Positions 34,488 through 42,944 of a stretch of 64,000 nt of DNA are shown in pieces. The first letter of the stretch is position 1; each line of letters begins with the position of its first letter. Source of the DNA: JANOMH01 sp031422295 (GTDB taxonomy: Bacteria; Pseudomonadota; Alphaproteobacteria; Rhodobacterales; Rhodobacteraceae); contig JANOQM010000030.1 of NCBI GenBank assembly GCA_031422295.1, positions 133,184 through 197,183 on the forward strand. The letters run 5' to 3'. A program made the translations under genes and the position numbers. Under the pieces are notes generated by a model. It saw nothing but the letters and a program-made list of their open reading frames with translations. It ran no database searches and was not told the DNA's origin.

Positions 34488-34939
34488 CTCGCGCCGGGTT
34501 GGCCACACCGGTCGGCCTGTTCTGGGTGCAATGCCAGAACGGGGCCATCACCCATGCGGGCTGGGGTGCGGCCCCGGCCCAGACGGATGACCCGGTCCTG
34601 CAACACGCCCTTGCCGAAATCACGGCCTATTTTGACCGGCGATTGCGGCAATTCACCGTGCCATTGAACCCAGCCGTTACCAGTTTTCAAGCCAATCTTC
34701 TGCAAGCCCTGATCTCTATCCCGTTCGGCGAAACGCAAACCTACGGGCAATTGGCCAAAAAGCTGAGCGCCCCTGCACAAGCCATCGGTCAGGCCTGCGG
34801 AGCCAACCCGATCCCGCTGTTGATTCCGTGCCACCGGGTCCTTGGGGCTGCGACGCTTGGCGGCTATTCCGGGGCCGGGGGGATTGAGACGAAAGTGGCG
34901 CTGCTGCGGTATGAAGGGGCGGCCTCGCTGTTGCTTTGA
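34472..34939 (+). CDS. ogt: Methylated-DNA-[protein]-cysteine S-methyltransferase
   Basis: A suicide DNA-repair protein of up to 155 residues. The active site I-P-C-H-R-V is intact, as are the helix Y-G-Q-L-A-K-K-L and the residues G-Q-A-C-G-A-N-P-I-P-L-L, which replace the usual A-V-G-x-A-x-x-x-N-P. L-G-G-Y-S-G follows the active site as expected. The start is uncertain: no ATG or GTG exists near the N terminus. TTG at 34472 lies inside the REP palindrome; TTG at 34499 begins at L-A-T-P-V-G, close to the family start. The short form would have 146 residues. Confidence 0.88.
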   Translation: MKPTLPRAGLATPVGLFWVQCQNGAITHAGWGAAPAQTDDPVLQHALAEITAYFDRRLRQFTVPLNPAVTSFQANLLQALISIPFGETQTYGQLAKKLSAPAQAIGQACGANPIPLLIPCHRVLGAATLGGYSGAGGIETKVALLRYEGAASLLL

Positions 34940-35007
34940 CCCTGCGGACCAATTACGGCTGGCGGTATTGTAACGGTTTTATGACACAGTAGGGCATCGG
35001 GGTCTGG

Positions 35008-35844
35008 ATGAGTTTCGGGGTCTTACTGGCGGTCCTTGGCGCGGCTTTGCTGCATGCAACGTGGAATGCTCTGATCAAGGTCGGATCGTCGAAACTGGGC
35101 GGCATGATGATCCTGTCGCTGACCGAAATTCCAATCGGACTGGCCGTGGCGGCAACCCGGCCATTTCCGGCCCCCGAAGTCTGGCCTTGGGTCTTTGCTG
35201 CGGGCTGCACGCATTTCGCGTATAAGTTTTTTCTGACCTATGCCTATGACAGGGGCGACCTGAGCCGCGTCTACCCGATTGCCCGGGGCGCGGCCCCGAT
35301 GATTGTGGCGCTGGTCGGGGCGGCGACGCTGGCCGACGCGGTGTCGGCATTTGAATATGCCGGGATCATCGTGCTGGGGGCGGGGATCGTGCTGATGGCG
35401 CGGGGGGTGTTCAGCCGGGGCGAGGAGCGCCGGCTGCTGCCATATGCGCTGGGATCGGCTGTGGCCACAGCCACCTATACGATGATCGACGGGCTGGGCG
35501 CACGCGTATCGGGCGATGCCGCAGCCTATGTTGCATGGGTATTCGTGGCCGACGGACTGATCTTTTCAACAGGCATGTTGGCCCTGCGGGGGGCGGCAAT
35601 CATTCCGCGTGACCGGCGCAGCTGGGGGCTGGCCAGTGCGGCCAGTGCGGCGTCTTACGCAGCCTATGCGGTATCGATCTGGGCCATGACATTGGCCCCG
35701 ATTGCCGTGGTCGCCGCCCTGCGCGAGACGTCGATCCTGTTTGCCGTGCTGATCGGCTGGCTGGTTTTCAAAGAACCGATGGACCGGGGCAAAATAGTGG
35801 CCGCAGGGCTGATTGTCGCCGGGGTCATGCTGACCCGCCTTTAA
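35008..35844 (+). CDS. EamA/DMT-family transporter
   Basis: A 278-residue inner-membrane protein with ten predicted helices in two EamA repeats. The first repeat opens with L-L-H-A-T-W-N-A-L-I-K, and the second ends with L-I-G-W-L-V-F-K-E-P-M-D, the common DMT signature. Members export amino acids or metabolites. The ATG at 35008 gives a normal length. Substrate unknown. A REP-like palindrome follows the stop codon by 7 bp. Confidence 0.9.
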   Translation: MSFGVLLAVLGAALLHATWNALIKVGSSKLGGMMILSLTEIPIGLAVAATRPFPAPEVWPWVFAAGCTHFAYKFFLTYAYDRGDLSRVYPIARGAAPMIVALVGAATLADAVSAFEYAGIIVLGAGIVLMARGVFSRGEERRLLPYALGSAVATATYTMIDGLGARVSGDAAAYVAWVFVADGLIFSTGMLALRGAAIIPRDRRSWGLASAASAASYAAYAVSIWAMTLAPIAVVAALRETSILFAVLIGWLVFKEPMDRGKIVAAGLIVAGVMLTRL

Positions 35845-35851
35845 GGCAGGG

Positions 35852-35872
35852 GTGGGTTAAAACCCACCTTAC
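35852..35872. repeat. REP-like palindrome after the DMT transporter
   Basis: GTGGGTTAAAACCCAC followed by CTTAC, one half-unit of the dispersed family. A decayed remnant of the opposite orientation (AAAGTGGGTTTCGACCC) lies at 35972-35988, near the pcs stop codon. Confidence 0.85.
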
Positions 35873-35929
35873 GGATCAAGGTCTTTGGTTTTAATATCCC
35901 TGCCCGTGCCCCCCAGACCCGCCACCGGT

Positions 35930-35962
35930 GCCTCCGGCGGAGGTATTTTGGCAACAAAGAAA
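35930..35962 (+). repeat. Tail motif between the DMT transporter and pcs
   Basis: TGCCTCCGGCGGAGGTATTT, then TGGCAACAAAGAAAC. The CTCCGGCGGAG part is a small perfect palindrome. It lies in the convergent gap between two 3' ends. Confidence 0.75.
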
Positions 35963-35995
35963 CTGCAATACAAAGTGGGTTTCGACCCTCTTGCT

Positions 35996-36745
35996 TTAGC
36001 CATCCGTCCCGTAAATTACCTGCTGCACAGCGCCTGCGACCATCAGATAGACCGATGTCACCACCAGCCCCCAATGCGCCCAGCTTTGCGGATCAAAATC
36101 GACCCATGCCGCCCAACCGGCAAAAAACACCCAAGCCAGGGCCGTCGGCAATGTGATCAGCCGCCAGCGTACCGTCCGGACCGGATGGATGAATTTGACC
36201 GGCACGAACATCGCCGCTGCCAGCACCGTCACCAACGCCACGATCACCCAGAAATTGGGCGATAGCGCGAACAGCACCAGCACCACCATGTTCCAGCAGC
36301 CCGGAAATCCGGAAAAGGAATTGTCCTTGGTTTTCATCCTTGTATCGGCGAAATACAGCGCACTGGCAAAGGTGATGACGCAGATCCCGAACCAGCCGGT
36401 CCAGCCGGGCATCAGCCCGGATTTGAACAGCGCATAGGCGGGCACGAAAACATAGGTCAGATAATCGATGATCAGGTCGAGCAACTGGCCGTCAAAGCTG
36501 GGAGCATTGGTTTTTGTGTCGTAGTGCCGGGCCAGAGGGCCGTCGATTCCGTCAACGAAAAACGCCCCGACCAGCCACAAAAACATCAGGCTCCATTTGC
36601 TTTCAACGGCTGCCAGCATCGCCAGCATGGCGAAAACCGCCCCAGTCGCAGTGAGCAGATGAACCAAAAGCGCTTTTTGTTGAACTGTCATCGTCTTGTC
36701 ATGACCCAAAGCGCGTAACAGGGCAATCAACTGCTGCGCGTTCAC
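35996..36745 (-). CDS. pcs: Phosphatidylcholine synthase
   Basis: A 249-residue CDP-OH-P family membrane enzyme that makes phosphatidylcholine from CDP-diacylglycerol and free choline, a route found in alphaproteobacteria and a few others. The catalytic motif is complete: F-V-D-G-I-D-G-P-L-A-R, then F-D-G-Q-L-L-D-L-I-I-D-Y-L-T-Y-V-F-V-P-A, the exact pattern of Pcs proteins. Eight hydrophobic segments are visible. The start may be 36745 or 36691 (M-T-V-Q-Q-K); the shorter protein begins close to the first helix. It follows xerC on the same strand by 9 bp or more. Confidence 0.92.
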   Translation of the reverse strand: MNAQQLIALLRALGHDKTMTVQQKALLVHLLTATGAVFAMLAMLAAVESKWSLMFLWLVGAFFVDGIDGPLARHYDTKTNAPSFDGQLLDLIIDYLTYVFVPAYALFKSGLMPGWTGWFGICVITFASALYFADTRMKTKDNSFSGFPGCWNMVVLVLFALSPNFWVIVALVTVLAAAMFVPVKFIHPVRTVRWRLITLPTALAWVFFAGWAAWVDFDPQSWAHWGLVVTSVYLMVAGAVQQVIYGTDG

Positions 36746-36754
36746 CTGAATTTT

Positions 36755-37717
36755 TCACGACACGCCAGACGCGTGCGGATAGGCCCGGGGATGCGCCCGG
36801 GGATGCGCCCTGTCATAGACTTCCATCAGCCGCGCGGTATCGACCGCTGTATAGGCCTGCGTAGTATTCAGGGACGCATGGCCCAGCAATTCCTGGATCA
36901 CCCGCAGGTCGCCCCCCGCGTTCAATAAATGCGTGGCAAAGGAATGGCGCAGCGCATGTGGGGTCGCAGTGGCGGGCAGGCCAAGTTGCGCCCTCGCCTG
37001 TTCCATCACTTTCTGGATCAGCCTTGGGTTCAGCGCACCGCCGCGTGCGCCGCGAAACAACGGAGCGTCCGGGTCCACCCGATAGGGGCAAAGCCGCAGA
37101 TAGGCGGCCACGGCATCGCGGGCTGCATCAATCACTGGCACGATGCGTTCTTTGCCACCCTTGCCAATGATCCGCATGATCTGGGGCAGCGGTACGTGGG
37201 CCCCGGTCAGCCCCAGTGCCTCGGATATCCGCAGGCCGCAGCCGTATAACAGCGTCACAACGGCCACATCCCGGGCCGCGACCCACGGCTCGTGGGCCTG
37301 CAGTTCAACCGTGTCGATCATCGCCGCCGCCCCGGTCACGGTCAGCGGGCGGGGCAATTTATTCTGGAATTTCGGGGCGCGTGTGGACAGAACAGCCGTG
37401 GCTTCGAACCCTTCGCGGTCCGATAGCCAGCGGTAGAATGATTTTACGGCCGACAAAGACCGCGCCAGTGAACGCGCGCCCACACCCCGCCCACGTTCAT
37501 TGGCCATCCATGACCGCATGTCGGGCAATGTGACGCGGGCAATAGGCCCCAGACCCACCTGATCTGCCTGATGATTGCCCATAAAGGTCAGAAATCCCAG
37601 CACATCGGTCTGATACGCCTTGACCGTATTGGCCGCCGCCCCGTTCAGCGCCTGCTCATGATCCAGCCATGCCGCCAGCGCATGGGACAGCGCCGGACTG
37701 AGGACTGGCGATATCAC
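36755..37717 (-). CDS. xerC: Tyrosine recombinase XerC
   Basis: A 320-residue tyrosine recombinase that, with XerD, resolves chromosome dimers at dif. The N-terminal SAM-like domain (about 10-95) and the catalytic domain follow the family plan: Arg in G-C-G-L-R-I-S-E, then H-A-L-R-H-S-F-A-T-H-L-L, L-L-G-H-A-S-L-N-T-T and the nucleophile Tyr in Q-A-Y-T. I take GTG at 37717, one base after the DUF484 stop, as the start; an ATG at 37762 would extend into the DUF484 gene. The DUF484-xerC pairing is conserved in proteobacteria. Confidence 0.93.
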   Translation of the reverse strand: MISPVLSPALSHALAAWLDHEQALNGAAANTVKAYQTDVLGFLTFMGNHQADQVGLGPIARVTLPDMRSWMANERGRGVGARSLARSLSAVKSFYRWLSDREGFEATAVLSTRAPKFQNKLPRPLTVTGAAAMIDTVELQAHEPWVAARDVAVVTLLYGCGLRISEALGLTGAHVPLPQIMRIIGKGGKERIVPVIDAARDAVAAYLRLCPYRVDPDAPLFRGARGGALNPRLIQKVMEQARAQLGLPATATPHALRHSFATHLLNAGGDLRVIQELLGHASLNTTQAYTAVDTARLMEVYDRAHPRAHPRAYPHASGVS

Positions 37718-37718
37718 C

Positions 37719-38426
37719 TCAGGACAGCCAGCGCCGCATCGCCCGTTCAAACACGCCGCCAAAAAACGTCAGCAGATCAGTGCCTTGCTGCGGGCTGAAT
37801 TGATGCGGGTCTTCGGCCCCCATCACCAGCAGGCCGGGCAGACGACCCTGCCCAAGGTCCAGTTTGATGCAAACTTCGGACCGGATATAGGCGGATTTGT
37901 CGCCATAGATCGCGCTGTCTTCGGGATGAACCTGCCGCAACGTGACCGCCCGCGCCGCAAGATTGCGCCCCCGGGTCAGGTAATCGTCGATGAACCCCGG
38001 CTGGGCCACGCTCAGCACGTCGCCCAGCCGTTTGATCGCCGGATCATCGCCGCTGGCGACGGATTCAATCACCAGTCTGACTGCATCGACACGCAGTATA
38101 TCGGCCACATCACTGCCCAGATCATGCAGGAACGTCTCAAATTTGGTAGCATCCATCAGCCGGGTGATCGCGCGGTGAACCTGATTGGTGCCCGCCAGAT
38201 TCTCGTAGGCTGCGGCGATCACCGACCGATGCGTATCTTCCAGCCGGTCCAGCCGCGCCTCTAGCCGCTCCATCGCGATACCACGCAGGTCTACGATGTT
38301 GTTTCCCATGGATTTTTCATTCGCCGCGACGAGCGCACGCATGATGTCCTTGTCGTCTAAAAGGACGGCAGGGTCGGCAATAATGGTCTCGCGGATGGTG
38401 TCGTCCATCTTTTGTCTGCTGCTCAT
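37719..38426 (-). CDS. DUF484 family protein
   Basis: A 235-residue cytoplasmic protein with an N-terminal helical part that contains V-D-L-R-G-I-A-M-E-R-L-E, the family's most constant motif, and a C-terminal GAF-like domain with S-A-I-Y-G-D-K-S-A-Y-I-R-S-E and L-L-V-M-G-A-E-D-P-H-Q-F-S-P-Q-Q-G-T-D-L-L. Its role is unknown; gene order ties it to xerC. The ATG at 38426 or an internal ATG at 38408 could be used. Confidence 0.9.
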   Translation of the reverse strand: MSSRQKMDDTIRETIIADPAVLLDDKDIMRALVAANEKSMGNNIVDLRGIAMERLEARLDRLEDTHRSVIAAAYENLAGTNQVHRAITRLMDATKFETFLHDLGSDVADILRVDAVRLVIESVASGDDPAIKRLGDVLSVAQPGFIDDYLTRGRNLAARAVTLRQVHPEDSAIYGDKSAYIRSEVCIKLDLGQGRLPGLLVMGAEDPHQFSPQQGTDLLTFFGGVFERAMRRWLS

Positions 38427-38677
38427 GGCTTCACTCTTCTAAGGCGTGATTTGCATCCTCATAGCAGGGTTACACGCAGGATTCTTCTATTTTTTTCGAA
38501 CACCATCCCGCTATGCGCAGGTTGCAGGTCAGGTCGGGCCAGCCACGTCGGCCTATTGCTGAATAATTCATTGCAAAACGCCCCTTCGGCACATCGACTG
38601 GTTGCTTGTGCAGGCGGGCCCTTGCTAGGCTCGCGGGTAATTTAATTGACGGGGCAAACCCCCGCGTTGGAGGGATT

Positions 38678-40930
38678 TTGTCGCATGTCACACCAGCCCC
38701 GGCACTGGGGCAGTCTGGTTTTTTGCGGTCAACCCTTGTCGGCATGATCTTTGGGGTGGATGCGGCGGGCCATTGTCTTGCCATGGCCACCATTTGTTTT
38801 GGTGGCGCACTTGCGGCGGGTCTGGGTCTGGCCACTGGACTTTTCCTGTTTGGCTCTCTCGTTGCGACGCTGTTCCTGTTCCGGTTCAGCCGCCTGAAAG
38901 TGGCCTTGGCTGTCAGTCAGGACACGACCATCTCGATCCTGGCGCCAGCGGTCATTCTGGCAGCTACGGCGGTAACTGGACCGATGCAGGCCCAGCTGGC
39001 CACGGCTTTCGCGGTGATAGGGGCCTCGGCCCTGCTGTCGGGGCTGACCTTCTGGGTGATCGGGCGGCTGGGGTTGGGCCGGCTGGTGCGGATGTTTCCG
39101 TTTCCGGTCGCCGCCGGATTTCTGGCCAGCTCGGGTTATCTGCTGGTCTACGCATCCCTGACAATCCTGACCGGTCAGACCGGGCTTACGGCCATTGCGG
39201 CTGCTGCGGGCGATCCGACCGTGCAATTGGGGCTGATCCCGACATTGGTGATGGCGTTGGCCATGGTGCTGTCAATCCGGTTTGTCGGAGGCACCTTGCC
39301 GGTGATCGTGATCATCTTTTTGTTCATGGCCGGGTTTTATCTGATCAGCTACTTTCTGGGTCTGGACCATGGGCAACTGGTGGACCTCGGGCTTTTGCCG
39401 CCGGTCGGGGTGGCCGAGAGTGGTAGCTTTAGCTTTGCAATGTTTGGGATGATCGATTGGGTCGCCGTGGCCAGCGTCGCCCCGACGATTGTTGCCGTCG
39501 TATTCCTGAACCTGCTGGGCCTGCTGCTGAACATATCCGGGGTAGAGCTAGCGACCCGCGCTGATATCGACGAAAATCGTGAGTTGCGCGTGGCAGGAGG
39601 GGCGAACATCGTCAATGGGGCCTGCGGTGGGCTGACTGCCTATCTTCAAGGTGGAGCGAGCATCATTTTGTTCAAACTGGGCGTGCATCAGGGCGCTGTG
39701 ATACTAGGTTATGGCGCTGTCATTCTACTTGCAACCTTTATGGCCCCCGCCCTTGTCGCTGTCGTGCCCACATTCATCCCGGCTGCCATGCTGATGTTTA
39801 TCGGTTTTTCAATGCTCGAGGATTGGCTGTTTGGCACCTATTGGCGATTGACCGGACGCGACTGGCTGATTGTGCTGGCGATTGTGCTGGCCACCGCGTT
39901 TGTGGGCGTCATGGCGGCCATCGGGATTGGTTTGGTTCTGGCGCTGCTCAGCTTTGTCTATGCCCTGATCCGGCTACCCGTCATCCGGATCAGCACCACT
40001 GCCGCCAGGCGGCGCAGCATCCGTGACCGCAGCATGGTTCAGTCCGAGGCGTTGCGCCGTGAAGGGCATCGGGTGCGCATCCTGCATCTGCAAGGGCCGC
40101 TGTTCTTTGGCCTTGTCGAACAGATGACGTCCCATCTGCGCGCCATTCTGACGGAAGAACCAGCGGTGCATTCCGTCATTATCGACTTTACCGAAGTGTA
40201 CCATTTCGATTCGTCGGCCTGCGCGGCGATCGACAAACTGTCCTATCTGTTGCAATCGCGCGGGATTGCGGCGCATCTGACCGGAGTTTCGCCCAGCCTG
40301 CGGGCGGTGTTCAGCAGATGGGGGCTGTCGATGGACGGTCTGGGGCATACCGCCAGCCCTGCGGCCTTTCAGATCTGGCCGCAGCTTGATGTGGCAATCG
40401 AGCATTGTGAAAACATGCTGCTGGCCGAGGTTGGCGCGCTGGCCGAGGAACCTGACATCGCACAACTGCTGTTCAAACTGGGCCACAGACATCGGCGCAC
40501 CGCTGACCTGATCGCATTGATGGACCAAAGGGCCATTGCAAAGGGTAAGGTGCTGATCACGGCAGCAGACACAATGGGCGATGTGTTCATCGTGGTGTCT
40601 GGGCGGCTGGGGGTGCATCTGCCGAACGATAATGGCGGATCGGTCCGGGTGCGGGCCATGGGTCCGGGTGCAATTGTCGGCGAGATTGCCTATATGACCG
40701 GACAGCCCCGCAATGCCGATGTCATTTGCGAAGAAAACGCGACGGTTCTTTGCCTGCCTGAGATCAAAATCCGCCAGATCGAGGCCGAAGACCGCGATCT
40801 GGCTGCTTTGTTGATGTCGATCTTTGCCCGGTCGCTCAGTGCGAAACTCGCCCTGACCAATGAATTGCTGACCTATGCCAATCCGGCGGCGGCGGGCCCC
40901 GTCCGGGCAAACACTGTACCTGTCAAATGA
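38678..40930 (+). CDS. SulP-family anion transporter with STAS and cyclic-nucleotide-binding domains
   Basis: A three-domain protein of about 750 residues. First come 10-12 membrane helices of the SulP fold (about 15-410); then a STAS domain (about 455-560) with I-D-F-T-E-V-Y-H-F-D-S-S-A; then a cNMP-binding domain (about 610-735) with G-D-V-F-I-V-V-S-G-R-L and G-E-I-A-Y-M-T-G-Q-P-R-N-A-D-V, including the phosphate-binding Arg. It should carry sulfate, bicarbonate or a similar anion under cAMP or cGMP control. The start is uncertain: TTG 38678 lies 4 nt after GGAGG; TTG 38606 is another choice; the first in-frame ATG (38744) falls in the first helix. Confidence 0.88.
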   Translation: MSHVTPAPALGQSGFLRSTLVGMIFGVDAAGHCLAMATICFGGALAAGLGLATGLFLFGSLVATLFLFRFSRLKVALAVSQDTTISILAPAVILAATAVTGPMQAQLATAFAVIGASALLSGLTFWVIGRLGLGRLVRMFPFPVAAGFLASSGYLLVYASLTILTGQTGLTAIAAAAGDPTVQLGLIPTLVMALAMVLSIRFVGGTLPVIVIIFLFMAGFYLISYFLGLDHGQLVDLGLLPPVGVAESGSFSFAMFGMIDWVAVASVAPTIVAVVFLNLLGLLLNISGVELATRADIDENRELRVAGGANIVNGACGGLTAYLQGGASIILFKLGVHQGAVILGYGAVILLATFMAPALVAVVPTFIPAAMLMFIGFSMLEDWLFGTYWRLTGRDWLIVLAIVLATAFVGVMAAIGIGLVLALLSFVYALIRLPVIRISTTAARRRSIRDRSMVQSEALRREGHRVRILHLQGPLFFGLVEQMTSHLRAILTEEPAVHSVIIDFTEVYHFDSSACAAIDKLSYLLQSRGIAAHLTGVSPSLRAVFSRWGLSMDGLGHTASPAAFQIWPQLDVAIEHCENMLLAEVGALAEEPDIAQLLFKLGHRHRRTADLIALMDQRAIAKGKVLITAADTMGDVFIVVSGRLGVHLPNDNGGSVRVRAMGPGAIVGEIAYMTGQPRNADVICEENATVLCLPEIKIRQIEAEDRDLAALLMSIFARSLSAKLALTNELLTYANPAAAGPVRANTVPVK

Positions 40931-41576
40931 TCTGCTGACCCGTTTTGGCCCAATCCTTCATGAACTGCTCCAACCCCTTGTCGGTGAGGACATGGCCCGC
41001 CAGCCCCTTGATCACCGCCGCAGGGGCGGTAATCACATCCGCCCCGATCAGCGCGCATTGGGTCACATGATTGGCGGTGCGGATCGAGGCCGCCAAGATC
41101 TGCGTCTCGAACCCGTAATTGTCATAGATCGTGCGGATATCGCTGATCAAGTCCAGCCCGTCCAGATTGATATCATCCAGCCGCCCGATGAACGGGCTGA
41201 TGAAGGTCGCCCCGGCCTTGGCGGCCAACAGCGCCTGATTGGCACTGAAACACAGGGTCACGTTTACCATGAAACCTTCGCCCGACAGGACCTTGCAGGT
41301 CTTCAACCCGTCCCATGTCAACGGCACCTTGACCGCGATATTGGGGGCAATCGCGGCCAGTTTGCGGCCCTCGGCGATCATATCGTCAAATTTCAGCGCC
41401 ACCACTTCGGCGCTGACCGGGCCGGATACGATGGAACAAATCTCGCGCGTCACTTCCAGAATATCACGCCCGGATTTCAGGATCAGCGAGGGGTTCGTTG
41501 TTACCCCATCCACCATTCCCAGGTCGTTCAATTCCTTGATCTGGTCAATCTCGGCTGTATCTACAAAAAACTTCAT
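40923..41576 (-). CDS. fsa: Fructose-6-phosphate aldolase / transaldolase-like enzyme
   Basis: A 217-residue TIM-barrel class I aldolase. The Schiff-base lysine is in I-A-V-K-V-P-L-T; the N terminus M-K-F-F-V-D-T-A-x-I and V-D-G-V-T-T-N-P-S-L-I are hallmarks, as is I-S-P-F-I-G-R-L-D-D. The short form is shared by fructose-6-phosphate aldolase and small transaldolases (TalC), and the sequence read here cannot separate them. The ATG at 41576 gives the exact family start. The 3' end overlaps the convergent transporter by 8 bp. Confidence 0.92.
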   Translation of the reverse strand: MKFFVDTAEIDQIKELNDLGMVDGVTTNPSLILKSGRDILEVTREICSIVSGPVSAEVVALKFDDMIAEGRKLAAIAPNIAVKVPLTWDGLKTCKVLSGEGFMVNVTLCFSANQALLAAKAGATFISPFIGRLDDINLDGLDLISDIRTIYDNYGFETQILAASIRTANHVTQCALIGADVITAPAAVIKGLAGHVLTDKGLEQFMKDWAKTGQQII

Positions 41577-41664
41577 GATCTTGCTCCGGGGCATCGTTGG
41601 GTCGGCGTTCAGCGTGGGTTTACCCGATGCTGCAGGTCACGGAAACCCCATTCGCACGGCCGGA

Positions 41665-42525
41665 TCAGGCCGCAAGCACTGCAGCCAGTGCCGCTTCGAT
41701 CGTCACGGTGCCTCTTGAAGGCGCGGGTGACCCCGGCTCGAACCCGATGCGCCCGGTGTTGAGCCCGTCGTAAATCTCGATCAGCCCCTGCGCATAATCC
41801 GGCCCGATCCCGGCTGCCAGCAGATCGTCCAGAACCTGCTCCGAGCTTTGCGCCAGCGGTGTCACCTTGCGCTGCAACAGCGTCTCCAGCGTCTGCACCA
41901 CCTCGTGGACCGTGTAGTCCTGCGGTCCCAGCAGGTTCAGGATGTCGGGGGCGCTGTCGCCGGCCAGCAGGCAGTCGGCGGCGATCCGGCCGACATCTTG
42001 CACCGAAACCGTTTCCATCGGCGCATCAAACGGAAAACGACCGGACGGCAGGATGCCGCTGCCTTGCGCAGCAAATGCGCCACCGGTCCAGTTCTCCATA
42101 AAATCGGCGGCGCGCAGGCGGGTGATCCGGGCGCCGCTGTCGCCAAGGGCGGCTTCCAGATCGCGCAGGCTGGCAATCAGGCCAGTCGCGTGGGTCAGAT
42201 GCGCCCCGCCCGAGGACAGGGCCACCACACGCCCCACCCCGGCGCGCCGGACCGCCGTCGCAATCGCCTGTGCCGTGCGGCGGCCTTCGGCCAGCACATC
42301 CGGACTGGTCAGGAATGGCGGGATCATCGCATAAACCGCCGTGGCCCCCGTGAAGGCAGCCGTCAGGCTGTCGGCATCCTGCGGCTGGGCAATGCAAATC
42401 TCGGCCGCACCGGGAACTTGGTGCGATGCTTGGCGGGTCAGGGCGCGGAACGGTGCGCCGGTTTTAGCAAGGTGACGGGCGACTGCGCGGCCAGTGTTTC
42501 CGGTCGCTCCCATGATTGCAAACAT
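41665..42525 (-). CDS. NmrA-like NAD(P)-binding protein
   Basis: A 286-residue atypical short-chain dehydrogenase. The Rossmann start is A-I-M-G-A-T-G-N-T-G-R-A-V-A, and the catalytic-like Tyr of classical enzymes is missing in favour of L-S-S-G-G-A-H, as in NmrA and QOR2-type redox sensors. The ATG at 42525 has an AGGAGAAC site upstream. It is divergent from an HxlR regulator across a perfect palindrome, the usual context of redox- or electrophile-responsive quinone reductase-like genes. Confidence 0.87.
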   Translation of the reverse strand: MFAIMGATGNTGRAVARHLAKTGAPFRALTRQASHQVPGAAEICIAQPQDADSLTAAFTGATAVYAMIPPFLTSPDVLAEGRRTAQAIATAVRRAGVGRVVALSSGGAHLTHATGLIASLRDLEAALGDSGARITRLRAADFMENWTGGAFAAQGSGILPSGRFPFDAPMETVSVQDVGRIAADCLLAGDSAPDILNLLGPQDYTVHEVVQTLETLLQRKVTPLAQSSEQVLDDLLAAGIGPDYAQGLIEIYDGLNTGRIGFEPGSPAPSRGTVTIEAALAAVLAA

Positions 42526-42581
42526 CTGATGTTCTCCTGTAGTGGTGTGGGGCACGATACAGATGGCATGCAGATACGACT

Positions 42582-42595
42582 TGCGTAAGTACGCA
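42582..42595. promoter_or_regulatory. Perfect palindrome, probable HxlR operator
   Basis: TGCGTAAGTACGCA reads as TGCGTA-AG-TACGCA, with 6-bp perfect arms. It is 21 bp before the HxlR start codon and 57 bp before the NmrA-like start, in the only gap between the divergent genes. HxlR proteins bind such short palindromes, so this is likely to control both. Confidence 0.65.
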
Positions 42596-42615
42596 CAATT
42601 TTTATACTGCCCAAT

Positions 42616-42933
42616 ATGAAACCAGCGAATGAATTCTGCCCCGTCGCGGCGACGGTGAATGTGATCGGCGGCAAGTGGAAGCCGACGATCCTGTTTCACG
42701 TCAAAGATGGGCCGCAACGGTTCAATGCCTTGCGCCGGTTGATGCCACAGATTACGCAGCGGATGCTGACCCTGCAGTTGCGCGCGCTTGAGGAGGACGG
42801 GATCGTGGTCCGCACCGTGCATGAGACCATCCCGCCCCATGTCGAATATCATCTGAGCGCCCATGGCGCGACGCTTGGCGGTGTGCTTGATGCGATGGAG
42901 CACTGGGGTGATGCGCATGGCACGCGTGGCTGA
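42616..42933 (+). CDS. HxlR-family winged-helix regulator
   Basis: A 105-residue regulator. The family start N-E-F-C-P-V-A-A-T-V-N-V-I-G-G-K-W-K-P-T-I-L carries the single conserved Cys that senses thiol-reactive compounds in several HxlR members. The recognition helix region reads I-T-Q-R-M-L-T-L-Q-L-R-A-L-E-E-D-G-I-V-V-R, and the wing has P-P-H-V-E-Y-H-L-S. It lies 11 bp before priA on the same strand and is divergent from the NmrA-like gene it probably controls. Confidence 0.92.
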   Translation: MKPANEFCPVAATVNVIGGKWKPTILFHVKDGPQRFNALRRLMPQITQRMLTLQLRALEEDGIVVRTVHETIPPHVEYHLSAHGATLGGVLDAMEHWGDAHGTRG

Positions 42934-42944
42934 TATGCGGCGGT

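Noticed and set aside
41611..41629. Further REP-like copy near the transaldolase start
   Set aside because: GCGTGGGTTTACCCGATGC pairs only partly and lacks the GTAAG end; too weak to include.
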